In this document: positions 47,866-61,030 of the stretch, piece by piece
How positions within the stretch are numbered: position 1 is the stretch's first letter
How the letters are laid out: the number at the start of each line of letters is the position of its first letter
Source of the DNA: Ceratothoa steindachneri
Taxonomy: Eukaryota; Arthropoda; Malacostraca; Isopoda; Cymothoidae
Assembly: GCA_963969495.1 (NCBI GenBank)
Contig: OZ018338.1
Coordinates: forward strand, 45,267,206 to 45,331,205
Direction: 5' to 3'
Length of the DNA stretch: 64,000 nucleotides
Position numbers and translations under genes: made by a program
Notes under the pieces: model-generated
The model's input: only the letters and a program-made list of their open reading frames with translations
Databases searched by the model: none
What the model was told of the DNA's origin: nothing

Positions 47866-48512
47866 TCGATGGAGGAGGAGAATACGAGTTGCTTGAAGAT
47901 ATGAATCGGTTATATTAAATTACCCGGGACAGAAGGACGTAATGATACAACTTCAAGGTGGTGGATTTTATGTCTGCCTGAGAGTCTCTTCGCTCTTGCA
48001 AGAAGTTTCATAATTTTTTACATACTCATTTCAGTGCGTGTGGTTAAATAAAATATTAAACATATTGGAGGGGTTTTATAATAATGGTCCAGTTATATTT
48101 GATTTAGTTACTAAGTTTTTTAAGATTCTTACAATTGAGCCAAAATGAATACATTTTGAAGATAGGGGATACTCCTACCTTTGTATTAAGCAATAGTATA
48201 TAATAGAAGGTGATTAGAGGTGGAACCAGACAAAGTTTGCCTAAGAATATCTTTGGCAAAACAAACCCCAGTGAAACCACCGGAAATTAGTTGGCGATAT
48301 TAAAGAATTTGGATACTTAGGAGAGAAGATTGATTGTTCTTCCCATAGGAGTTAGTTAAAGCAAGAAGGCTGTGTCAACAAGAACGGGGCTGGGAAAATG
48401 GAATGTCTGGATCATATAGTGTACTTTTTACTTAAGAAGATAATGTACATTTGTGTAAATTTCTGTGCTCTTATTTTGTGCCTATCTGATAATCTTTTAG
48501 TATCTATTATTA
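47866..48512. other. No recognisable feature
   Basis: AT-rich sequence, no coding or mobile-element signal recognised. Confidence 0.4.
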
Positions 48513-48569
48513 TTACTTACATTATTATTATTATTATTACCATTATTATTGTCATTAGCATTATTATCA

Positions 48570-48608
<39 letters not shown>

Positions 48609-48617
48609 GTAGTAGTA
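48513..48617. repeat. (ATT)n microsatellite
   Basis: Trinucleotide array with scattered C and G changes. Confidence 0.9.
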
Positions 48618-49800
48618 TAACAGTACAGTTGGAGTTTGATCATATATATATTTATATATTTATGCAAGAGAAAAATTTATTTATTTATTTAAAGGTTGTT
48701 GTTTTGAGGGCTATTCTGCCGTAGTTTCCCTTATAATATTTTTAAGAAATAGTAAAATTTTATTAGTTTCCACTACTTATTTACATGGTCTGCAAAACAA
48801 AATGAATAGAAGAAATATTCACAGCCTAATATTGTATTGTGCAATTAAATAAGTTTCTTTTAACAAAAATTCAGTTTCCAGCTTAGTTAAAGATGATAAA
48901 GATCGATTAGTTGGAACGTTTAAAAAAAAAATATATATGCCACGGAATAGCGAGTCTTCCGAATCGAAAGGTGAGAAGGAGAGAAAAATAGCAAACGAGA
49001 GAGTGCAATAATAACATAACTGTAATAATGGGGGAGGCGTCTGGAAAAACACAGATAATAGTTTTGTTTCCAGAGTTCGAACTTATTACCACTGATAAGT
49101 CTAAGGTTTTGTGGAATTTTTTCCTCCAGTCCACGGTGTTTTGGACAGCGCTTTTGCAGTGCTCTTGCCTTACAGGGGTCAAGGGTTTCCGCCTTTTTTT
49201 CCGGTGGAGGAGATGAAGTAGAATTTTTCGTGTCCCATTCCTTATTTCCTTTGATCTTTTTATTTCATATTTTATGTATCGATTAAACTTTGTGTTTGAT
49301 ATATTATTTATTTATGGCCTCTTACTTTTTCTTCTCTAAATATTTTTGCTTTTTCTGTACTTTGTGGGGCAATAGACTTTCCCCTCTTTTTTCTCTTTCT
49401 GGTTCACTTCTCCTCCCCTTTTATTCAACAGACTTGCGATGCGGATCTTGTTATATTTAGTTTTTTTACCTGTTTTGTTCTTTGGAAAGGGTGAGGTAAG
49501 GACCACTCCATTATCTTTTGTTTACCCTGCCCAAGGGTAAGCTATGACTGGTTTTGTTTTAGCTCTCGTCGGTAAATTTGGACAGCAAGTTTGGGTTCCT
49601 ATTTTTTGTTATATTCGGGGTGTGGTGGAAACGTACCTGCTTTCCAAAAGAACATACGTGTCGCAATCAAATAAAATAGTTATATTTATGCCAGGTCTTC
49701 GTGGATCTCTGTGAATGGAAGCTACCAGGGAGAGAACGTTTATAATTCTGGTTCAATTGTATCGAATGATTGAAATAACTGTTCTCAAGTTATTTCAGTT
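48618..49800. other. No recognisable feature
   Basis: AT-rich with T-rich runs near 49300-49400. Nothing recognised. Confidence 0.4.
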
Positions 49801-50640
49801 ATGATGGTGTACCGTTCTAAGAAGGTTTTCCGTGATAAGCATTCAAAACGCCTTCAGTTTACTAATCTCCGCTCGTCGGATCTCTATGTTAACGGAGTGG
49901 ACCATGAATTTAACTATCATAGTTTTGTAGAAATTAAAATATGATTCTAACATTCTTGTATCTAAAATGGCATCGTTTCTGTTGCGCAAGGGTGGCGGAA
50001 ACAATGTGGTCGAGGTATCATCAAACATCTACCAAGATGCACTCCGGAATACCTTTTCGCTTTCAGGTGTTCTAACTCTTTTATCTATCATCTAAGGCTG
50101 AAATTTGTCAAAGGTGTAATGTACTCAAATGTGCTGAGAGATTATGAGCTTTCCGGAGTACAAAGCAAGTTAGGGAATCAATGTGTTCAGCTCTTGTGAT
50201 CAGTTCGATGATAATACTGACATTTTAACGGCCCAAAAAAATTAAAATAATTCAAACCCAAGTGTTTATGACCCAATGATACCTGTATTCGTGATTCCAA
50301 GTTATCCAGATGTTGTTTCAAATGCCACCAATTGGGGCATATAAGTCACACGTGTAAACATGTGAGGCCGTCTATATATGTAAGTTCGCGCCGCATCAAA
50401 TAGGGTTGCATTCATTTCCAAGCTGGCATGAATTGTCTAGTTTACTAGTTTGAGAAGGAATTTCTTTTGCTTCCTGATTTTGTCGCCAGAATATTAGGGA
50501 CGACCACCGTTAGGATCTATGTCAGCTTTCCAAATCCAGATATTTGTCTCTATTCAGATGTTATCCGTTATGCTAGAACTAATCACTTAGCTTACCTAAG
50601 TTTTGCGCTGCCCTCAGAGTTCCTCAGCCTCTCTTGATCC
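49801..50640 (+). pseudogene. LINE ORF1 relic with CCHC knuckle
   Basis: The plus strand read in several frames gives KFVKGVMYSNVLRDYELSGV, then TFNGPKKLK and VYDPMIPVF, then SKLSRCCFKCHQLGHISHTC (50300-50360). This is the arrangement of ORF1 proteins of I/Jockey-like LINEs, where a KGV-x-x-x-L-x-x-x-E/D segment is followed by a P-x-x-CFKC-x-x-x-GH knuckle. Stops and frameshifts are numerous. It has the same orientation as the RT/RNase H part at 52081-53310, so both may be one element, though the middle is not recognisable. Confidence 0.6.
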
Positions 50641-52080
50641 CTCTCGTTTGGCAGCGGATGAGAGTGAAGGGTTCTATTTCGCATTAACAAAGATTTAATC
50701 TCGTCTGCAATTAGAATGCTCTGAGCTGGCTCCAGGTGCGTTAACTTGTGACTATTATCTCCTGGCCAGTGTTGATTAATCAAAGAAAGAGGCTGAATGA
50801 TATTCAGTCATACCTAAGAGACGTGTAATGACTGGAAACCGAGACACAATTGATAACTGCATATCCAAACCAATGGTAAGAGGAATATTCCGTTCTCCGC
50901 TATTTCCTTTGCTAACGAGTGTGCAGCGCTCGATGGCAAAAATATAGATGTGGGTTCGCCTATTTCTGAGACACCTAATCAAATAAAAAGCTTACACGCT
51001 ATAATGCATTTTTTTTTCTTTCTGTATAGCTGTTGTCAGTATGAGATGTCCTCTCTTATACAGCCGTCTGCTGAGTTGTAAACCATACCTAATAACCTTC
51101 CTTTAGCTCCAGCTACCCAATCACAACTTAATTTCCAAGATCTTTGGTCTCATAAGTTTGCCTGGACTCTGGGTCAGGAGCCTTCTCTTATCAATCCACG
51201 ACAGAGGGGTGCCTTCTGTAGTGTGGTATACTTGGTATCTGAAGTAGGTGCACATCTTCCAGGCCTGAGTGCAATTTAGGGAAGGTTTGTCACTGAGTTG
51301 ACATGAACTCTCGGATGGAGCCCGAGAAAGTTGATGGTGCGATTCCCCCTCGCTCAATCTCAGACCTAATTTTTCCTTATTTATATATTCTTCCCAGTAG
51401 TAGTAGAATTGCTATCCCTTCAACCTTATTTATATCCCCAGTTTTTACCAGGGAGGCCTGTTCTTACCTGGACAGTGTTCGGTTTGCTATACATGGTGCT
51501 AACATGGACTGCACGCCTTCCCGGCATCACCTAGCACCCGCGTATGATAATAAGTGATCATGCACACTAATATTTAGTGGACCCGCCTATCTCTACTTCT
51601 CTTTATTATATACCCTCTTACACCTTTCCAAACTTGCTTTTCTATCCTCGGAGGCTCTGGCTTTTCGGCGAACCTTTATTCTCTTAGGAGTCTTTAGTCG
51701 AGTGGCAGTGTATACGGTGAGGTCCCTACTGACCGTGAGTGCCGAAAGCCTGTCAGTTGAAGACTGACTAGGTCGGCACCATCTTTTATGATGTGCATTG
51801 AATGTTGGCGAAAACCATCTCGGCCAGATAATGCGCAGAAAACGGTTGCGATAGAAGACCCAATGGATGCGAAGTCTGAGATTACTGTCTCATCCTCGTG
51901 AATTTCAGGAAGAGTTTCGTAAAAAAACTTGCCCTAAACCCTTTAAAAACTGTCTTTATTTCTTAATTTCTGCAAAATCGTCGATTTTGCGTACATATGG
52001 GCGGAGGCCTCTCCGGCCCAATTTAGCAAGGTTAGGGTGTACTGCATGGAAATGTCCTCAGTTTTACGCTCTTTACCCTG
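50641..52080. other. Unassigned stretch between LINE parts
   Basis: If ORF1 (49801-50640) and the RT end (52081-53310) are one element, endonuclease and RT core should be here. I could not identify them. The sequence may be a decayed or deleted LINE middle. Confidence 0.35.
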
Positions 52081-53310
52081 AATATGTTTGTGATGGGTTT
52101 TACGTGCCAAGATTTCGATTGATTTTGATGCAGCAAAGATGCCGATTCCAAAAGGCATTGAACCTCATTTTTCACAATCCCAAAGTGCACCGGTTCCGTT
52201 TTTTTCTGAGCCAAGACTAAAGTGCAATTCTGCAGCCACCCATGGCTCCATCTCCACCAGGACTTGTTTCTAAATGTGATTCGCTTGGGAGTCGTTGAAA
52301 CACACAGTTGGTTACGTTTCGTTTTCAACCGATCCTTCACCCTGGAGGCTCATATTTGCAGCCTTAGGGTCTCTTGTACGCACACCATAGACATTCTTCA
52401 TTACGTAACTTTTAGCACCTTTGATAGGGTTACTGCCTTATTTTTCTACCGATCCTTTGTTCATTTGAAGCTTGAAAACGGATGCACTTTTATGCAGCCA
52501 CAGCCGAGCGTGTATTGCGGTATCCTTTTTGCGAACGGTGCCTTCAGCACGGCCCCATTGAGTGCCTACTTTCGATTCGGTGATGTGCCACTCGCTTAGC
52601 GCCGTACACAATGCATTATGCACGTGTACGCACGAGCGAGGTATCTCCCTCAATCCAGCCGCCATTGGCTCTAGCTGCATCTGCGGCCTATGTCCACGTT
52701 GACTATACCGCCACAAGACACCATTCATACCTTAAACCCTTTTACTTTAGAGCTAGTAAACTACATCGAGAGCTCAGTGTAAGTTTCTAGACGATATCGC
52801 CTCCGTTACTGCCTAGGACACCACCCTTGTGGGTACCACTTTGTCTATTTTTCGCCAGATCTCTGCTCCCAAAACTCTCACAGCAGCGGGAATAGTACGT
52901 TCAACCTTGTGGGAACAAACTTCGTGTTACACAGGATCCGTGGCAGCCTACACGGATAGCCCAAAGTCCAATGAGTGGGTTGGCTTCCACGCCCTATACC
53001 ATCTGTTTAAAGTAGGTGGGGCTCTACCAGGTCCTGCGGCTGTCTTCACGGATGAGCTGGCTGCAGTTTATCTACTCTGGTAACAGAGAAGTGTACGAGT
53101 GTGAATTCTTTAAAAACATCCTTACCTCTGCGTCCATTTATGCATACAGATCTTTCTGGCATTTTCTTACCTTTTGCTCCATTTCTAATCTAACTTTAAC
53201 CGATTTCATAAATTTTAAAGACCCTAGAGTTGTTTTAGATTTCATTCGTCAGTTTTTCCTTTTCATCTCCAGGTTCCAAAAAGTCGTCTATGGTAGGTAA
53301 GGAATGTATC
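52081..53310 (+). pseudogene. LINE RT C-terminus and RNase H relic
   Basis: Plus-strand reading across frames: LNLIFHNPKVHRFR, then FVFNRSFTLEAHICSLRVSC, DILHYVTFSTFDRVTALFFY and RSFVHLKLENGC, GILFANGAFSTAPLSA, corresponding to the thumb and post-RT region of LINEs. An RNase H start follows near 52940: AAYTDSPKSNEWVGF, where relatives have YTDGSK, then GPAAVFTDELAAVYLL. The C-terminal tail to 53310 has FKDPRVVLDFIRQF. The palm domain is absent or unrecognisable. RNase H in a LINE points to the I/R1 side of the tree. Confidence 0.7.
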
Positions 53311-53685
53311 CACATTTATAGATACCTTATTCGGGGAACCAAGTCATAATGGAATTTTGAAGGATTGTTCTTCCTTGATATCTCGGTAACTTCTTTGATT
53401 TTAAATTATTGTCAATTGAGCAGACGGTTCGTAACTGGTGATCGAAAAAACATGTCCCAATTTTTTATAGTGTTTTTTTGTAGCTTCCTTATTAGCCAAC
53501 TTGACTGAGCTACCGCGATTTAGTTTATAGTCAAAAGCTACTTAGTATTCCCTTCCGCCTCTTGTTTGAAGGAGGTTGCTCAGTTTCCAATCTCTCGATG
53601 AGTGACATGCACACGTAGTCTGCATGGTCCCTAAATCTCAGTATTCTGCCTCGCCCAATGTGCCCCCAAACATTGTTACCTAAGT
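53311..53685. other. Flank between LINE relic and hAT element
   Basis: No coding signal. Possibly LINE 3' sequence split by the hAT insertion. Confidence 0.35.
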
Positions 53686-56279
53686 CAGTGCTTCTCAACT
53701 CGTTTCAGGCCAAGGACCGGTCACCAACCTAATAAAAAAAAGTCGCAGACTATTCTAGGTCAGAGTAAGGATAAATAAGTATAAACAACACGCATTTGGG
53801 TTTGAAATACATTTCTTCAGAAATTTCGTAAAATTTATATAAAATAATAGCCAGCTAACATTTCAATTTGAAATATATTTCATACAAACATAATTTCCTG
53901 GAAATTGAATACTTATCTAACATTTTGTCGTGAAATTTATTTTTAACAAAGAGGAATTTGAAATTATGCAGAGTATACAACTAACATACACTATTCCTTC
54001 AAATATGCTTAATTCACTTTTCCTTGCAACCAGACTTTTGGATTCTCTTTTCACTCACAATCTTTTTAATGTTAGAAGTGGTACTTAATATAGCACAACG
54101 AATATCACTTTACACTGCATGCTGATATCTCTGTTTCGACCTAATGTGCTGCAGACCAGAAAATCCACTCCCGCACTTGTAACTTAATGCAAATGACACA
54201 AAATATCTGACTGCACAAATATTTTCCATGGTAGACCACCTCTGGAAAGTATTTGTAAAATTCCCCCTGCAGGTTTCGTAAATGCTCAAGAATTTGCATC
54301 TGAATGCCTTTCTTTTCCTCCGAGTATGGCATCCACACGTGGAAATTGAACCAAAGTGTTACTTGCGACTCGTCCGATCAAGAGTTCTAGTACCTCAAGA
54401 AAAGCCTTGATGATGCCTTAGTGAGAAAACAGATTTCGACATTTCCCTTGTAGCTGAAGATTGTTTGTTCAAGATTTCAAAAATATCAACAAGGTATGCA
54501 AGTTTTAATGTTGACTGTGTTAGCATATTTTAAAAATATTTTTCCCTTAAGAATGGAGAAATAAAGTAGGTTCTTTTTTCTCTTTAAAAATTCTGTTGAG
54601 TAGATTCTCTGTTGACCACCACCATACGGAAGTGTAGAGCACCAACATCCCAAAGTCGGAAGCGATGTCTTGATTTAAATTTCGGAACAGCCTGGTGTTC
54701 ACTACTGACAATTTGATGTAATTAACCCCCTTTGCCAATCCTTTTAAAATGTTGTTCAGGTGATTTGGCAGTGTTTTTGGTTCTAATACATCTCTGTGAA
54801 TGAAGCAGTAAATACCAGTTAGCACGTTGTTTCACCAGCGCTTGTAAGCCTGATCTTGAGCCTAGCATCGCAGGTGCACCATCAATGGTAACACTCACCA
54901 AATTCTTCCAATTCAGACCATTTGCTTTGAAGAAATCGTTAACAATTTCAGGCGTCTTAAAAAAGAGAAATTCTTCTTTGATCTCCATCAAACCTGTATC
55001 ATGGAAACACCAATAGCTGAGAGGAAAGTGAGACACCAGTTGATTCATCCAACTGTATGCCAAACAATGGAGATATATTTATTTCATCCACAACTAGTTC
55101 ACGGATGTTTTGTGAGATATCATTTATCCGTCTCGATAAAGTCTCATTAAATACAAATACATCATTTAGCTCCTGTGATGCGCCCTCGCCGAGAACAAGT
55201 TTCACCATTTCTTTTCCACATAGTAACACAAGCTGCTCTACAACTGTATAAGGCTTCTTGGCCTGGGCAACTTAATATGCTACAATGTAGGGAAGTACGC
55301 ACTGCATTGGAGGTCTTTTCATAAAAGGAACCTGATAAGTCAAGTCGCTGCAGTTTAAGAGCTGAAAACTGCCACTCAAAATAATCTTTATCCTTTTGCA
55401 TCAAATTGGGGTGACACTTTTCGAGATGGAGCTTAAGCTTAGCCTGCTTCAGTGACTCATTTCCTAAGACTTTGGAGCGAATAACACACTGTGGTAACTG
55501 CATCCATCTTTTTCTTAGCAAGTGAAGCCGAATTTAATATACATAGTTCTCTGAATACTTGCGCCATTGACATTTATTCAGATATGTGGGCATTTCAAAG
55601 AAAGATATCAGTTACGCGTTGAGTTTGGCAAAACAAATGATAAAACCTATGATAAAGTCAATAATATAGCACCATGCGGCGTAAACAGCATAAACTAGCA
55701 TAACACAGCACGCAGCAAACTACTGACAAAAAAGATTGCATTATTTTCATACTCCTTTCTTGCCTCATCTAGTCAAAATTACTACATTTTACACTAACAA
55801 AAAAAAATCAAATTACTCCATACCTGTAAAACAGTACAGTACAAATGATGTGACTAATCAATTCAGCAGTTTGGTGGCTACTGGCTACAGCAGTTTACGA
55901 CAGTGATATTTATAGTCGCGCGGAGGCTGACAGGAATCAACAGGATGGCTCGCCACCTCGACTCTTACAGTACAAGTATACACTAGGTTATGGTCATGTA
56001 TAGCGGCGTGAATCTTGGATATTGATTTTAGAATAGATTAAATTTTAAAACTTAAAGTGACTAAAATTGGTACTTAGTAACTACAACTTAAAGATTGTCA
56101 ATTAATTTCTTAAATAGGAATAATATTATAAAATGGATGGCCATTTATATAAATTTTTCGTCCTGGATTTCCAGTAAATTTTAAATTATGTACACTCATT
56201 TCCACTTTGTTACTAAATAGAGTGGACGTCCTGTGGACCACCCAAAAATTCACTATGGAACACCAGTTGAGAACCACTG
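53686..56279 (-). mobile_element. hAT DNA transposon with terminal inverted repeats
   Basis: The left end is CAGTGCTTCTCAACTCG at 53686. The right end is the reverse complement of CAGTGGTTCTCAACTGG, ending at 56279. These are the CAGTGGTTCTCAA-type ends of Charlie-like hAT elements. The 8-bp flanks ACCTAAGT and GCTTAAGG agree at only five positions, so the target duplication is degraded or doubtful. Length 2.6 kb. The transposase relic is on the minus strand. Confidence 0.85.
54547..55545 (-). pseudogene. hAT transposase (ZBED/SCAND3-like)
   Basis: Cut-and-paste transposase. Minus-strand order across frames: a BED-finger tail (VIRSKVLGNESLKQAKLKLH, LEKCHPNL), then FEWQFSALKLQRLDLSGSFY and LLCGKEMVKLVLGEGASQEL. 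Then come PLFGIQLDESTGVSLSSQLL (catalytic D region), IKEEFLFFKTPEI and SVTIDGAPAMLGSRSGLQAL (second D). After these are YCFIHRDVLEPKTLPNHLNN, KGVNYIKLSVVNTRLFRNLN and VWWWSTENLLNRIF, where relatives have V-R-W-L-S. The dimerisation end with catalytic glutamate lies further on and is not clear. At least three frame changes break it. The order and spacing fit the family well. Confidence 0.85.
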
Positions 56280-56837
56280 GCTTAAGGAGCTCTTTTCGGA
56301 CGCCATCACCCACCTATTAAAGTTATTTGCTCAACCTGTCCTAATTCATCTTTTATGATTTTTTTTTCAAATTGGTACCATTTTTTTATTTTATTTATTG
56401 CCTTGGAATATTTTTAAGGAGTAATATTTGAATAAATATGCTGTGAAATGGCTGCCATCAAAAACCTGCTTGAAATAGGCAGCTTCATTACAATACGCTA
56501 GAAATTATTTTGAATGTATGATTTAGGTAGAAATGCAGCGCATCTTGAAGTGTTTAGATTTTTTCTTTCTTAAATAGAACTTTTAGAATTTTATAAGTTA
56601 TTTAGTGGTGATCATGATGAGCAATCACATTAAAATATTTATTTCTTAGACAAATGTCCTTTTTCAGGGATATTTACAGAATAAGGGCAGGAGCGAAAAT
56701 TATCCGACTAGTGAATCGCCAATCTACTTTTATCTGCATTCTAGATGCTATACTAGAAATCATGAATTCGCCACTTGGGGCGAGCAAGGTCAGAGAGAAA
56801 TGCATAACAATATAAGAACGAAAATGACGCAACCTTA
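56280..56837. other. No recognisable feature
   Basis: AT-rich sequence between two DNA transposons. No signal found. Confidence 0.4.
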
Positions 56838-58282
56838 ACGAAAAGTTCTGAGACTAATATATTTATTTTTTTCGTTCGATTTTATAAATTTAAATGATAG
56901 GAATAATTATTCTACTATGTTAATTATTGCAGGTTTAATAAAAAGTCAGCATTTCAAAAATAATAAGAAAAAACAGCATACTTTTGCTAACTCCACAAAT
57001 GGCTCTCTGGTCCTGTTCCTGTAGGAGGCGAGTTTCAATACCTGGAGCTTTGCTATTCGAGCAAAAGCATAAAATGATGACAAATATGACTTAAATGAAT
57101 GATTATGTGTGATTATAATCTATTTCGTGATATTTAAAAAAAAAATGTTAGAATTCCGGAAAGGGGTTATTTCCAAAGAAATGCATGCAACCACGGTTGC
57201 TCTGCAACAAAATTGTATGAAATGCGACGAAATATTTTATAAAGGTATTCCATCAATAAGCACCATCTTTAGGATCATTTATGACCTTAAAATTACTGTT
57301 AAATTTCTGTGAAGGACTCAAATGAATGCCAAGATCACCTCCAGATCAAGAATCGGGTTGCCTCCAGGGCTAAGCATGCTCACGATTGTAAATAACCGGT
57401 TATAAACGCTTTAACGTGCACAGTGAGATGGAGACTTCTCGACAAATGTCTCAATTCAACAATAGCGGCAAAGAATCCTTCTCTCAACATGAAGAAACTT
57501 ATGGATAGGCTCTACTACTTTTGTATGGAATATAAAGCGACTGTTGGAAACTAGGGCAAAGTGACATTCTCTGATAAAGCTCCCTTGCAGTTTTTTGGAA
57601 TTTCTGAAAGATCCCTTGTTAGTAGAAGGCGAGCGCTTACAAGAGGCTTGTTTCGTGGCCACAGTAAAGCATCCGGACACTCTCCATATCTGGGATTGCT
57701 TCTCATCTAAGAGAACTAGAGCAATAATAATTTAGCCCAAGAACACTGCCAGTAAATCAGAAAGGTTCCAAAACTTGCTTCATCAATTTGGCTAGTAAGT
57801 GTATTTTTCAGTATGATGGCACACTTACTCACAAAGCAAAGGCAATAAAAAGTTTTAAAATAAAATTGAACTTTTGAGAATTTGGCCCTAGATTTCAACA
57901 GAATTTTAATAAAATATAGAATTTGGGGCCTATAATCAAACTGGTGACTGATATTCAAAAAATGACAAATTCCAATCAGTTTTGGCTGTTTATTGAATAA
58001 AATGAAGCAATATCAGTCAAGATATCATAAAAATATTGGTCTCTACCATGCTAAAACAACTTGAAGGAGTCCTAAAGCACAAGGGACATCATTGTAAATA
58101 TTGACTGCGGATTAATTGACTGTATTTGATCATAAAATGGATTTTTACTCTAAATCTTCATATATTTTACCTTCAAATTATGATACAAACATAATAAAAC
58201 AAAATGAAACGTTTTATTAGTTGATTTATATTTTTTAAATGAAACAAATATAGTAGTCAGAAAACTTTTGGCCATGACTGTA
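56838..58282 (+). mobile_element. Tc1-like DNA transposon relic
   Basis: The right end reads ACTTTTGGCCATGACTG followed by TA (58264-58282), the terminal repeat of Tc1-like elements. The left end is a diverged partner near 56838-56872 (CGAAAAGTTCTGAGACTAAT), resembling the reverse complement of 58245-58270. Total about 1.45 kb, close to the usual 1.3-1.7 kb. Encloses a transposase relic. Confidence 0.65.
57140..57715 (+). pseudogene. Tc1-like transposase relic
   Basis: Plus-strand reading across frames: KGVISKEMHATTVALQQN and ISTIFRIIYDLKITVKFL (helix-turn-helix), then HLQIKNRVASRAKHAH and TVRWRLLDKCLNS (second HTH region). The catalytic part follows, KKLMDRLYYFCMEYKATVGN, GKVTFSDKAPLQFFGISERS (the FSDE box of relatives has become FSDK), and VKHPDTLHIWDCFSS-like sequence. 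The first catalytic aspartate and the later E are not preserved in clear context. Frameshifts are frequent. Confidence 0.7.
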
Positions 58283-59160
58283 CATTAAATAAAGAGGTAA
58301 AAAATTCAAGCTTGAATATGAGAACAAGACTGTTACCTAAAATATTAAGAAAAATATAAATCACAATTATATAAAAAAATATCTGTTAATGCAGCAGTCA
58401 CCAGAGAACTATAGTTCTTAAATTTCTTGTCTAACTTTATAATAGTTAAAGACCAGATCCTTGATCCAGACACGTTGAACATGAAATGTGAACTGGAGCT
58501 TTATAGATGCATGGCAAAGTATATTGTTTAAGCGTCGAATGAACTACGAACGATGATTTCAGAGCACCATAGGACCCTTCGTAGGAGAGATGCTTGGACG
58601 GCTGATTCGTACTTTGTCTAACCCACATGTACGAGATGAAGTGGCAAAATAAAAATAATGGAACAAAATGCACCAGAAAGGACAAGTAATTTATGGAATC
58701 ATGGCTATCTCACGTCAGTTTCATTAGCATATTCATTAGGGACCATCCATCCTTGCTGCAAACCTCTATCTTAAACTTTTTTGTGATTTTGAATTTATGT
58801 GTACTTCCTTATTTAATGTTTGAGAGTTGTCCTCTGAAACATTTTCAGCCCAAAATATCACTTTGTAAACTATGGACGATTTGAGGTTACTACTTTACCA
58901 GCAGCAAAGCAGCTAGAATTAGAGTGGCGATTTACAAGAAACCATCGTTGAGATACAGGAGGCAAGACCCGGCGAAATTTCATTCGACGCTTCTCACTGA
59001 GAACAGTGCGATTTCGGCAAGTCATACCGTGGATGGTTTCTACTCGAGAGGAATACACCACATCCAGAAAAGCCCACTCCAGAATAAAAATTCCTTTATT
59101 GGCGGGGCTGGGGACCCCCTCTAAAGAAAGAAAAGAAAGTTTTCAAAAGCGATCCTCATC
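58283..59160. other. No recognisable feature
   Basis: No motif seen. The G-poor, AC-rich composition typical of the following LINE begins near 59150, so the LINE 5' end may lie shortly before. Confidence 0.4.
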
Positions 59161-60240
59161 ATGGTACATAACATTATATCCACACTCACACTCTTACATA
59201 TTTCAGAGAAAACACCCACTACCAAAAATGAACACACACTTCTCAACCTAGCTGCTACTCATGAGCCCCTTATCACGAATATAATAAAGACACACACACA
59301 AACCACAAACTCTTCTTCCGCTCACAGGAGGACGCAGTCAAGTTCCAAGAACTTTCGTCTGACACACTCGCCGCACAATACCTTCACACAAAATTAGCCG
59401 ACGGTGTACACAAGAAACACCAAATACAAGTCCTCAATACCAATCCCCTATGCTTTGCTTTCTCCACGGATGACCTCCGCACACACTTCAACAGAAGTAT
59501 AGGAAGGAGGTCATCAGAGACTTCTACTACAACTGAACAAAACAATGGACAGTAATCACACTGCCTGATGAACACAAAAAAACACTGCTGCTAGACCAAG
59601 GCATCAAGGTCTGCGGCGCAATAACATATCCACATAACATCGAGCCACAGCTGAACATAAAACCCACACAGTGCCACCAATGTTACAAAACCGGACACGA
59701 GACGCAAACTTGCAAAGCAGAACTGGTCTGCTTAAGGTGTAGTGTAGTAAACCATCACTACACCACCTGCACAGCCCTCTCACCCCTCTGCATAAACTGC
59801 GGAGGCGACCATGTCGCCGTCAACCTTAAATGTCTTTACCTTAATAAGGCGCGCTCTGACGCCGTAGTGGGAATACGGCGTCCACAACCCAGCAACACAA
59901 CCACACACTGCGCCCCCGTACTCACCCCTGCCCCTCCTCATCTCACAAGAACATTCGCTGCTGCTTCCGTCGCAACACTGTCGACACCACCACCTGTCCT
60001 ACCCCAGAAGACACACCCAAGCTCATCAGCAACCCAAACTCACTCACATGTTCCGACACCCACCCTCATTCAAACATCCTACACCCAGAGATCTCCACTA
60101 CTCCCGACACCTTCCCCGACCCGCACCACACACCCAACGAGACCACACACTCAAAACTACACCTGGCCGCTTTGCTTTCAATGGTGGCAATGGACATGTC
60201 GAGGGGTGACGCCCGACTATACGCTAACATACTAAACACA
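59161..60240 (+). pseudogene. LINE ORF1 with three CCHC-type knuckles
   Basis: An N-terminal S/T-rich region in one frame is followed in another frame (59541-59830) by TVITLPDEHKKTLLLDQGIK, YPHNIEPQLNIK and three knuckles: CHQCYKTGHETQTC, CLRCSVVNHHYTTC and CINCGGDHVAVNLKC. This is the usual set for ORF1 of I/Jockey-like LINEs, which package element RNA. A P/T-rich tail (59867-60235) follows. At least one frameshift separates N-terminus and knuckles. The coding strand is poor in G. Followed in order by endonuclease and RT, so one element runs from about 59.15 kb to beyond the window end. Confidence 0.75.
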
Positions 60241-61030
60241 CTGTTTGCCTCGCATCGTCTAGAACAGATTGCCTCCCCCGAAAAAGCGTTCGCTCTAATC
60301 TAAAAGCATACACACAAGAGACCCGCTCTCTTCCCCACCCCTGTGGGCACAAACACCTTCCTCCCTGGACCTACCGCCCCCTCAAACCCTGCTCCCTACC
60401 TTCACCACGCTCCTGTCTCCTCCCGCCCTTCTGTCCCTGCCCTTTTCGCCACTGTACCCTCATTACCTGCCCCTTTGCCCTCTTTTCCTACCGCCTCTTT
60501 TCCTCCCGCCAGAGCTACCACTCCTCCCTTTTCTATAGTTAAACTCCCTCCTCCTGCCAGCACTCCACCTTCGGCAGCCTCAACTCCCCCCCCCCTATAG
60601 CCCCAACCCACCTCCTACCATCCCCACCACCCTCTCACAGCCTCCAACCCGGTCCCACGGATACCACAACCGTCACCTCCTCCACCTCCCCTACGCCCAC
60701 CATACCCTCCACAACACTCCGCATTAAACAAAAAAAAACATCATGAACCCACCCGCTGCCACACACAACCACGCATAAAGCCGACCAACCTCCTCCCTGC
60801 TGCTCCTTCCTCTCCTACTTCCACCCCTACTTCCTCGACATCCCAACCTACTCTTTCTCCCGACACCCCCTGTCATAATCTGGACCTCCCCTACTATCTC
60901 TAGCCCCCATCTACTAGCGCTACTTTCTCCCTCCTCTTCTTATACCCCCCATCTTACTAGACTCTACTTTCTCCAACCCTCCTTCCACGATCACCACTCA
61001 CTCTCTCACTATCTTTTACCCTCCTTCCAC
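60241..61030 (+). other. Proline-rich ORF1 tail / spacer
   Basis: C- and T-rich sequence containing an 85-codon open frame (60343-60600) of P, S, A and T residues. Probably the low-complexity C-terminus of ORF1 or the spacer to ORF2. No domain seen. Confidence 0.45.

Noticed and set aside
52222..52599. 125-codon plus-strand frame as a host gene
   Set aside because: The sequence fits the post-RT segment of a LINE and is preceded and followed by other LINE parts in shifted frames.
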